IMG/VR virus record: IMGVR_UViG_3300025009_000327
Location: 1 to 27,947 of that record
DNA: 27,947 bases
Direction: 5' to 3' (one strand)
DNA from: a virus
Under the pieces are notes generated by a model. That model was not told the DNA's origin. It did no database searches and was given only the letters and a program-made list of their open reading frames with translations. The first letter of the stretch is position 1, and the number at the start of each line of letters is the position of its first letter. Shown piece by piece: positions 6,205-10,725 of the stretch. The translations under genes were made by a program, and so were the position numbers.

Positions 6205-6310
6205 AAACAAGGTTACTCGCGTCAGAGAAATTCTACTTGTCGTTGTGCTCACAGTTCCGGGACTCCTGTTTTTGTTGTGGTGGGCGTGGAAGATTTTCAC
6301 GGAGGCGTAA
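6197..6310 (+). CDS. 37-residue single-pass membrane protein
   Basis: AAGGA (6184-6188) precedes two adjacent ATG codons (6194 and 6197) in one frame; I chose the second for spacing. The product has a basic N-terminus (MDKNKVTRVRE) and one hydrophobic helix (LLVVVLTVPGLLFLLWWAW). The stop is followed two bases later by the next gene's GTG. Its size, its binding site and its place in the run make it credible despite its length. Confidence 0.5.
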   Translation: MDKNKVTRVREILLVVVLTVPGLLFLLWWAWKIFTEA

Positions 6311-6311
6311 C

Positions 6312-6476
6312 GTGTCCAGGAACAGAATTGCAGGAATCATGCTCATCATTGCTTTCATCTTCGCGTGCGGTTCTTCCATTATCGTGGTTGCACAGTGGGT
6401 CGAGATTGGAGATGCGGCGTTACCAATCGTTGCCGCTGTGATTGTGTTCTTCCTGATTGTGTTGAGAAAAAGATAA
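6312..6476 (+). CDS. 54-residue two-pass membrane protein
   Basis: It starts with GTG at 6312, supported by GGAGG (6301-6305); the longer frame from 6237 overlaps the preceding gene and reads as out-of-frame noise. Two hydrophobic segments (IAGIMLIIAFIFACGSSIIVV and ALPIVAAVIVFFLIVL) flank a short acidic loop, and the protein ends in RKR. A holin-like function is conceivable, but the position among early genes argues against lysis. Confidence 0.5.
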   Translation: MSRNRIAGIMLIIAFIFACGSSIIVVAQWVEIGDAALPIVAAVIVFFLIVLRKR

Positions 6477-6727
6477 TGCCTGAGATTGTAGGCGATGATC
6501 TAATCCCCATCGACACGATCACCATTATCGGCGTCAACCGAATGTTGAAAAATGGGAACGTGATCTACGATAAAGAAACGCGCGACATGGGGATCGCCGC
6601 GTATGATTGCAAATATTACGAGCAGCCCGACGGCACACTCCGAGTCTATATCAATCGCTATCACGGTAATGTGTCGAAAGGGGAAGGGCCGATCATTCTG
6701 AGACGCGAACAAGTGAGAGACGTGTAA
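6476..6727 (+). CDS. Hypothetical soluble protein
   Basis: This 83-residue protein is coupled to its neighbours by one-base overlaps (TAATG at 6474-6478 and 6725-6729). It seems to be a small beta-rich domain (TITIIGVNRML, NVIYDKETR, TLRVYINRYHG, PIILRREQV) with no cysteine pair and no membrane segment. It is the only clearly soluble product within the run of membrane-protein genes. Family not recognised. Confidence 0.6.
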   Translation: MPEIVGDDLIPIDTITIIGVNRMLKNGNVIYDKETRDMGIAAYDCKYYEQPDGTLRVYINRYHGNVSKGEGPIILRREQVRDV

Positions 6728-7278
6728 TGTATGTCCAGCATTACTACTGGTTGTTTCCAAATGCAAGCCTGTTAGCAGGCGTCTATTTGGTTTACAACTT
6801 TGGCGGTAAGTGGTCTCCGTGGTTCAGTTACTCCATTTACTTTGGTTTCGGCTTTGTCGCTTGCTGTCATGCAATCTTTTTACTGCGAGCTGAGAAGTCA
6901 GACCTTGAATACACATCACACGCGCCAGAGGCTCCCAAGCGGCCCGCCCAACGCATCATGCCGCCAGTCCGCATCAATGGCGTCGTAAATCAAATGACGG
7001 TTGACCTTGTAAAATTCGACAAGGAACGCGGATTTGCGCGCACGCTAATTCAGATGCGGAGTGACTGGGGCTTGGACAAGGTTGATACGACTGAGGGTTT
7101 CTGGGTCAAGTCAGGGAAGTTTCCGCGCTCTGAGTTTGTAGAACTCAAGAACAAGTGGAGGCACTACGGCGCGTTGTTCCGCAAATCCGAACACGCAAAC
7201 TCTCCCGATACGGTAGGGGACTGGAAACTTGTGCGTAAGATTGCCAATGGAAATCCTTTACCGCCTATCCCCCACTGA
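6727..7278 (+). CDS. Membrane-anchored hypothetical protein
   Basis: This 183-residue protein has two hydrophobic segments in the first 55 residues (about 7-24 and 33-54), then a basic Pro-rich linker (APKRPAQR) and a soluble domain of about 110 residues. That domain is rich in Trp, Lys and Arg and includes GFARTLIQMRSDWGLDKVDTT and an FPRSEFVELKNKW helix. It looks like a membrane-tethered cytoplasmic domain. I do not recognise it. Confidence 0.6.
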   Translation: MYVQHYYWLFPNASLLAGVYLVYNFGGKWSPWFSYSIYFGFGFVACCHAIFLLRAEKSDLEYTSHAPEAPKRPAQRIMPPVRINGVVNQMTVDLVKFDKERGFARTLIQMRSDWGLDKVDTTEGFWVKSGKFPRSEFVELKNKWRHYGALFRKSEHANSPDTVGDWKLVRKIANGNPLPPIPH

Positions 7279-7371
7279 CATATTATTTACACGCCTGGAA
7301 TGCAGATTTACCCGTAAAGCGAAAAAGCGAAGTGAAGTGAAGTGACAAGTGAGTGAAAAAGTGAGACAAAA

Positions 7372-7494
7372 ATGGATGACAGTATCACTCGTGGTTGGGA
7401 GTTATGCGCACAGGTCGCATGGGTTGTGGCCGGGATCGCGTGCGCCCTGGCGTACATCGCCTGGCGCGACCTACGCAAGCCGCCGAAGAAGTGA
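7372..7494 (+). CDS. 40-residue single-pass membrane protein
   Basis: The product MDDSITRGWELCAQ begins acidic and is followed by one hydrophobic helix (VAWVVAGIACALAYIAW) and a basic end (RDLRKPPKK). The ribosome binding site is weak. The 93 bases before it have no gene and hold only a low-complexity run of three GAAGT units (7329-7345). It is credible because it fits the pattern of the preceding small membrane proteins, but less certain than those. Confidence 0.4.
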   Translation: MDDSITRGWELCAQVAWVVAGIACALAYIAWRDLRKPPKK

Positions 7495-7595
7495 AACGGG
7501 CGTTTTGGGGTCGCACAACCAGAATTACAATGCCCGTCACCGCCCGTGACACCTGCGTGAGCTACTAAAAAACATATACGGAAAGCCGCCACCAA

Positions 7596-7928
7596 ATGAA
7601 ACCGTCTAAAGCCAAAATCAGGAAAGCAAAGTCACAGCTGCGCCGCCTGCATAAGGTCGTGAAATCCTACCGCGTCATCGCTCGTGACTACTACGGCGGA
7701 GAGATAAAGTTTGGAACTCTCCAGCGTTTTGTGGATGATGCAAACTACGTTCCACAAGACGAAAAGATATTGAACGCACTGGGTTTGATAACTCCGCCCA
7801 ACCCCTACCGAATTTTGCCGCGCTGGTTTCATCGAATTCCGGAAGCACTGAAATACTTCAACGATAAGAGAGAACAGATAAAACTAATGTCAAAGAACAC
7901 ACGCCCAAACAGAACGGAGACGAAATGA
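7596..7928 (+). CDS. Putative small HTH regulator
   Basis: This 110-residue basic protein has a segment (residues 27-64) with the look of the single-helix-turn-helix found in small phage regulators: VIARDYYGGEIKFGTLQRF, then DEKILNALGL, an ending often seen in such proteins. It ends in a Lys/Arg-rich tail. The ribosome binding site is weak. The stop overlaps the next gene by ATGA (7925-7928). Confidence 0.55.
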   Translation: MKPSKAKIRKAKSQLRRLHKVVKSYRVIARDYYGGEIKFGTLQRFVDDANYVPQDEKILNALGLITPPNPYRILPRWFHRIPEALKYFNDKREQIKLMSKNTRPNRTETK

Positions 7929-8236
7929 AAAAAGACGAGGCTGTAACAGTCCCGATAAAACCATGGTGGGAGGGTGATCAGCGCGTCGAAAAGTTTATGG
8001 CGCCAGTACGTGATGCCATCGCACGGCATCTTCCGTGGCCGAGCGCGGAATTTACAGACATATACAATCGCGCCTACGAGGCGGTTTACAATGCAATCAA
8101 AGAAGCAGAGGCCGCCCATCCCAGCGCGCGGCAGCCGGTTTGTGCCGATTGTGGTGCGGAGTATGCTTTGATCGGCACAGATGCCGTTACGTGTGCGATA
8201 TGCGGATCAACCCGCCGCAAGGCGCGTGAAAAATAA
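7925..8236 (+). CDS. Zinc-ribbon-containing hypothetical protein
   Basis: This 103-residue protein has GGAGACGAA upstream of its ATG. The first 70 residues are helical, and the last 35 hold a zinc ribbon with CADC and CAIC about 17 residues apart, ending with a basic tail (STRRKAREK). It lies just upstream of the first junction of cassette array 2, and its stop is 20 bases before the attC-like right half at 8250. Function unknown. Confidence 0.6.
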   Translation: MKKDEAVTVPIKPWWEGDQRVEKFMAPVRDAIARHLPWPSAEFTDIYNRAYEAVYNAIKEAEAAHPSARQPVCADCGAEYALIGTDAVTCAICGSTRRKAREK

Positions 8237-8249
8237 ACTTATAAGGCTT

Positions 8250-8274
8250 GCGCCAGTAACGCAAACCGTTAGAA
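8250..8274 (+). repeat. attC-like right half at the left edge of array 2
   Basis: The sequence CCAGTAACGCAAACC followed by GTTAGAA is the same as the right half of attC-like site 2 (5366-5386) up to the variable R' bases. No RYYYAAC left half is clear upstream; GCCCATCCCAGCGCGCGGCA (8116-8135) could be a decayed one, but it lies inside the coding region of the previous gene. Confidence 0.5.
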
Positions 8275-8281
8275 GGCATCT

Positions 8282-8533
8282 ATGTCAGATTACAGAAATT
8301 ACTCAAAGGTTTTGTCAGTATCTTATGGTGATAGCTATGGTCGCATGTTGAAACTTGAATGTGGTCATGAAGTGTATCGCTATTGCAAAGTTGCCCCCAA
8401 GAAGGTGAAATGCGAGAGATGCCTTCTAACACCGCGTGCAGCCGACGGGGCTTGCACCCACGTAAACAGTGCGGCTTTCAAGATGGACGAACATGGCAAT
8501 TTATATTGCTCTATCTGTTCGCCCTGCCGCTAA
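8282..8533 (+). CDS. Cassette ORF, 83 residues, Cys-rich C-terminus
   Basis: The ORF begins seven bases after the crossover site. It has Cys and His residues (ECGHEVYRYCKV, KCERC) and a second set in the attC-encoded part (CTHV near residue 58, CSICSPC near 77). The first set (ECGH and CERC) could itself form one zinc site. The frame runs through the attC site and stops at the TAA of its right half, so the native fold may end near residue 50. No clear ribosome binding site is visible. Confidence 0.55.
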   Translation: MSDYRNYSKVLSVSYGDSYGRMLKLECGHEVYRYCKVAPKKVKCERCLLTPRAADGACTHVNSAAFKMDEHGNLYCSICSPCR

Positions 8534-8548
8534 CGCAAGCCGTTAGTC
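8424..8548 (+). repeat. attC-like site 3 (125 bases)
   Basis: R'' is TTCTAAC (8424-8430), then ACCGCGTGCAGCCGAC. The right half is CCGCTAACGCAAGCC with R' GTTAGTC (8542-8548). Fourteen bases ending in R'' (8417-8430) are complementary to the left junction of the cassette at 8268-8281. GCGT pairs with ACGC; the inner arms pair only partly. Confidence 0.7.
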
Positions 8549-8573
8549 GTTTTCTTGCGAAAGGAGAAACGTG

Positions 8574-8792
8574 ATGAACGTAGGTCAATTGAAAAAGATG
8601 TTGGAACAATATCCTGATGATATGGAAATCCTGAATGGTCGCTATAGCGATTATGAAATTATTTCAGAAGATGAATGGCATGTTGTTCAGGGAGTCGAAA
8701 ACGAAGGTGGCTGGATAATGCGCTCACATCCAACCATGAGTGAAGAAAATAAGCGCAAGGAAAAGTCTTATTTGTATCTTGAAGGAAATTAG
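8574..8792 (+). CDS. Cassette ORF, 72-residue hypothetical protein
   Basis: The start ATG follows AAAGGAG (8560-8566), so this cassette gene has its own translation signal. The opening MNVGQLKKMLEQYPDDMEI is a pattern I know from small conserved phage and bacterial proteins of unknown function (often MTVGELIELLSQYDPDTPV and similar). The rest is acidic and probably folds as a small alpha/beta domain. The stop lies four bases before R'' of attC-like site 4, so here the gene and the site do not overlap. Confidence 0.65.
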   Translation: MNVGQLKKMLEQYPDDMEILNGRYSDYEIISEDEWHVVQGVENEGGWIMRSHPTMSEENKRKEKSYLYLEGN

Positions 8793-8795
8793 CAC

Positions 8796-8901
8796 GCCTA
8801 ACAATGCGTGCAGCGGATGATGGGTATGCTCTCCGTTTGCAGGCATTTATCTAGTCTGAAAGTTTATCCCGCCCACTCGCGGGTAATACAAGCCGTTAGG
8901 T
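8796..8901 (+). repeat. attC-like site 4 (106 bases)
   Basis: R'' is GCCTAAC (8796-8802), then AATGCGTGCAGCGGA. The right half is CGCGGGTAATACAAGCC with R' GTTAGGT (8895-8901). A small local hairpin (CCCGC and GCGGG, 8868-8883) sits at the base of the right half. The R'' of this cassette matches its left junction GTTAGTC at fewer positions than in the first unit, which suggests mutation or exchange. Confidence 0.7.
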
Positions 8902-8931
8902 GGCTTCGTGGCTGTCCGAAAGAAAGGCAAA

Positions 8932-9159
8932 ATGAGCGTTATATATTTAGATAGTTTTGACACCGTGTCTGATTTGCGCGGCAAGAGGCGCACGTATAAA
9001 AATATCAAAGCGGCAGTTTTAGCGGCTGGTAGATTTTCATGCTTCGATATTGAAACAGGGAAAGATGGCAGAATATTTACAAAACTATGCCACAATGATC
9101 CAGAGATTGAAACTTTTTATATGAGTTATCCGTGGATAGGAGTACGCCGCCACGGGTAA
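8932..9159 (+). CDS. Cassette ORF, 75-residue hypothetical protein
   Basis: The start at 8932 has AGAAAGG upstream; the in-frame GTG at 8908 lies too close to the crossover site to have a binding site. The product begins MSVIYLDSFDTVSDLRG and has a central helical segment (KNIKAAVLAAGRFSCF). It ends GVRRHG within a truncated attC right half, whose TAA is its stop codon. Family not recognised. Confidence 0.55.
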   Translation: MSVIYLDSFDTVSDLRGKRRTYKNIKAAVLAAGRFSCFDIETGKDGRIFTKLCHNDPEIETFYMSYPWIGVRRHG

Positions 9160-9174
9160 CACAAGCCGTTCTAT
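9144..9174 (+). repeat. Truncated attC-like site 5 (right half only)
   Basis: The sequence GCCACGGGTAACACAAGCC followed by GTTCTAT (9168-9174) is a clear right half, nearly the same as those of sites 1 and 4. No RYYYAAC plus GCGTGCA left half is present in the preceding 200 bases. R' is GTTCTAT, which does not match GTTRRRY. Confidence 0.5.
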
Positions 9175-9200
9175 GGTAGATAAAGAAAGGAAAGTGTATT

Positions 9201-9491
9201 ATGGCAATTGTTGAAAACGCAGAGTTGAAACTCACCCTAACTGTCTACGCCGACGAGATTGAAGACATCGCCGCGTTGGTGCGTGATGCTGCGAAAGAAA
9301 TAAAGCGTGGCTCACTGGCTGGAAATGTCGGCGGCTGTCTCGGTTTCTATCAATACGAAGTTGAGGAGCAAGGCCGCGCCGCCCAACACCGCGTGCAGCG
9401 GACTTTGCTGGTATGCACCTGCGAAAAGTTCGAGCCGGCGAATGAGGTTAGTAAATTGTGTCGGCACTGCGGGCTACCGCAAAGCCAGTAA
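9201..9491 (+). CDS. Cassette ORF, 96 residues, zinc-ribbon end
   Basis: AAAGGA lies ahead of the ATG at 9201. The first 60 residues make an alpha/beta domain (AELKLTLTVYADEIEDIAALV, then AAKEIKRGSL). The last 35 residues are encoded by the attC site and contain CTC and CRHC about 16 residues apart, which looks like another zinc ribbon. The stop is the TAA of the attC right half. Whether the C-terminal part is a functional domain or read-through of the site cannot be told from sequence. Confidence 0.55.
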   Translation: MAIVENAELKLTLTVYADEIEDIAALVRDAAKEIKRGSLAGNVGGCLGFYQYEVEEQGRAAQHRVQRTLLVCTCEKFEPANEVSKLCRHCGLPQSQ

Positions 9492-9506
9492 CGCAAGCCG
9501 TTGTGC
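9381..9506 (+). repeat. attC-like site 6 (126 bases)
   Basis: R'' is GCCCAAC (9381-9387), then ACCGCGTGCAGCGGAC. The right half is CCAGTAACGCAAGCC with R' GTTGTGC (9500-9506). CTTTGC (9403-9408) pairs with GCAAAG (9479-9484) and GG (9400-9401) with CC (9485-9486), leaving A9402 unpaired; GCGT (9391-9394) pairs with ACGC (9491-9494). It is the last site of array 2. Confidence 0.7.
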
Positions 9507-9521
9507 GGCTCTCCTCCTAAC

Positions 9522-9566
9522 GAAACCTCCCGACTCGAAAGCAGAAGTCGGGAGGTTTCCATTTTT
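9522..9566 (+). terminator. Rho-independent terminator between convergent blocks
   Basis: A 14-base stem, GAAACCTCCCGACT (9522-9535) with AGTCGGGAGGTTTC (9546-9559), has a 10-base loop and is followed by CATTTTTC. It ends transcription of the + strand block. No T-run follows the hairpin on the - strand, so it should work mainly in the + direction, though the stem may also slow late transcripts that come from the right. Confidence 0.9.
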
Positions 9567-9587
9567 CTATCGGAGCCGCGTTGTCTG

Positions 9588-9794
9588 TTACAAGACGCCT
9601 CGCGTTCGCAACTGGGCAGTCAGGACGATGCCGAAAAGTGCGAGTAACTGCTCAAGCACGTACTGAATCTGCTCCTGCGTGAACGGCAGATCGGGGAAGA
9701 AATATTTCAACAGGCCATAGATGAACGTCACGGCCAGCAGAAACAGGGGGATTGGCAACGGCAACGCCGCCACAACTGACAAAAACTTATTCAT
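9588..9794 (-). CDS. Small membrane protein, putative holin
   Basis: This 68-residue protein starts with AAAAGGAG at good spacing. It has a long hydrophobic N-terminal segment (residues 4-31, PLPIPLFLLAVTFIYGLLKYFF) and a second weaker one near residues 46-61 (YVLEQLLALFGIVLTAQL), then a basic end. The size, topology and position at the far end of the late operon fit a holin, which would release the GH25 endolysin, but two other membrane proteins next to the endolysin gene are also candidates. Confidence 0.55.
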   Translation of the reverse strand: MNKFLSVVAALPLPIPLFLLAVTFIYGLLKYFFPDLPFTQEQIQYVLEQLLALFGIVLTAQLRTRGVL

Positions 9795-9808
9795 TGAGAA
9801 TTCTCCTT

Positions 9809-10042
9809 TTACTTTTCGTTACGGGCAATTGATGCATTTGCCCACATAACTGACGTTTCAAGTTCGGTGAGGGACACCGATAACTCGCGGCTAGGCGGGC
9901 AATTTTTCACAAGCAACTCAGCAAATTCCTTTGCCTTCGCTCGAATTGCCTCATAGCGTTCGGGTTGGTCAGGCTTCGGCGCATGATACTTAAAGTTGTT
10001 CTCAAGTTTCTCGAAGTCCTCAGGTCTCGGAGTGTACTGCAT
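9809..10042 (-). CDS. acb2: Acb2/Tad1-type cyclic-nucleotide sponge (anti-CBASS/anti-Thoeris)
   Basis: The 77-residue protein closely matches the helical-hairpin family of phage Acb2 and Tad1. Diagnostic stretches are KYHAPKPDQPERYEAIR (18-34), the helix KAKEFAELLVKNCPPSRELS (36-55) and the C-terminal ETSVMWANASIARNE (62-76). Known members form hexamers that bind cyclic di- and trinucleotides (Acb2), some also gcADPR-type signals (Tad1), so bacterial CBASS or Thoeris effectors stay inactive. It has a strong binding site (AAAGGAG) and sits between the DUF5662-type gene and the putative holin. Which signal it binds cannot be read from the sequence. Confidence 0.8.
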   Translation of the reverse strand: MQYTPRPEDFEKLENNFKYHAPKPDQPERYEAIRAKAKEFAELLVKNCPPSRELSVSLTELETSVMWANASIARNEK

Positions 10043-10062
10043 ATGATCTCCTTTTACTAATT

Positions 10063-10080
10063 CATCTCCGCGCGGAGATG
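10063..10080. promoter_or_regulatory. 18-base perfect palindrome
   Basis: CATCTCCGCGCGGAGATG is a perfect inverted repeat without a spacer, 20 bases upstream of the start of the Acb2-type gene. No T-run follows on either strand, so a terminator is unlikely. A dimer-bound operator or an mRNA element in the leader of the sponge gene is more likely. The rest of the 196-base gap (10043-10238) shows no gene. Confidence 0.5.
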
Positions 10081-10238
10081 TTGTTGATATTGTACACCGT
10101 TACTGTCAGTATCGGTGGCGTTGTGTTTACGGCCATCCGCCGCCACGCGTTGGGTCATACAAATAACGTTGTCATACGTCACCAGGTCTTCACTCCAAGA
10201 GCGGTTAGTTTCATGCAGTCTCCAAACAAATATCCGTT

Positions 10239-10694
10239 TTATTCATACCAGCCGAGTTCTTTAGCGGTATTGGCAAATATCCTGTAAAGTTGGTCAGACA
10301 TATTGAAACGCTTTTTGTTCACCTCTAAACCTTTTGAAAATCCTGTATCGCTTCTGATGCTTGCGGCCATCCAATCACAAAACATTTCCACAACGTCTAC
10401 TAAGGTCATATCGTCAATGCCGTTCTCGAAGTGTTCCGGGTGATGACGGTTGTTTGCGAAGTGATGAGCAAGCGCGGGTTTCATTTCCTTTAGAAGCGCC
10501 TCGTACTCAGGACTTCCATATTTCAAAAGTTTGAGCCTGGGTACAAGAGTGTCGTACGTTTCCTTTTCGGGTTGCTCCAACTTGCTTGCGTCGTGCTTTT
10601 CTTTTCGGTCAAGCAACTTGAAGAAGATTTCCTTCATGAAATGGTCAACGTGCCGGATGTGTTCTCTCGTATCCTTCTCGCTGTCGTAAGTCAT
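10239..10694 (-). CDS. DUF5662-type phage protein
   Basis: This 151-residue protein starts at the ATG after GAAAGGA; a GTG 15 bases upstream is in frame but overlaps the binding site. It carries a HDASKLE motif (residues 34-40), a His-rich HHF...RHHPEHFE segment (77-90) and a MTLVDVVEMFCDWMAAS helix (96-112). This pattern is typical of DUF5662, a family common in phages and of unknown function. The spaced His and Asp residues suggest a metal-binding helical bundle, perhaps a hydrolase of HD type. It sits beside the Acb2-type gene, in a region where counter-defence genes are often found. Confidence 0.65.
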   Translation of the reverse strand: MTYDSEKDTREHIRHVDHFMKEIFFKLLDRKEKHDASKLEQPEKETYDTLVPRLKLLKYGSPEYEALLKEMKPALAHHFANNRHHPEHFENGIDDMTLVDVVEMFCDWMAASIRSDTGFSKGLEVNKKRFNMSDQLYRIFANTAKELGWYE

Positions 10695-10725
10695 GATTTT
10701 TCCTTTCACCGAATGTTCATTCTAT

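Larger units (their letters stand above)
8268..9506 (+). mobile_element. Integron-like gene cassette array 2
   Basis: Four successive cassette-like units lie on one strand. The left junction is GTTAGAA (8268-8274), after an attC-like right half CCAGTAACGCAAACC (8253-8267). Units are about 8269-8542, 8543-8895, 8896-9168 and 9169-9500, each with one short ORF, and they are bounded by attC-like sites at 8424, 8796, about 9144 and 9381. In the first unit, 8268-8281 is the exact reverse complement of 8417-8430 (14 bases). The array ends just before a strong terminator. Confidence 0.7.

Noticed and set aside
7329-7345. Low-complexity GAAGT run as a regulatory repeat
   Set aside because: Only three 5-base units; nothing supports a function.
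7491-7568. 25-residue ORF from GTG at 7491 overlapping the small membrane protein stop
   Set aside because: Too short, with no recognisable feature beyond the GTGA overlap and no good binding site.
1-9500. Long ORFs on the - strand of the left block and the + strand of the right block
   Set aside because: They lack binding sites, overlap credible genes and read as low-complexity, Arg/Ser/Cys-rich sequence typical of shadow frames.
4454-9506. CRISPR array or REP elements as explanation for the repeated TAACGCAAGCC motif
   Set aside because: Copies are irregularly spaced, always paired with a left-half motif or an ORF end, and the left and right halves differ; this suits attC sites rather than CRISPR or REP.
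9507-9587. A gene between the last cassette and the convergent late gene
   Set aside because: The space holds only the terminator hairpin and no start codon with a usable frame.
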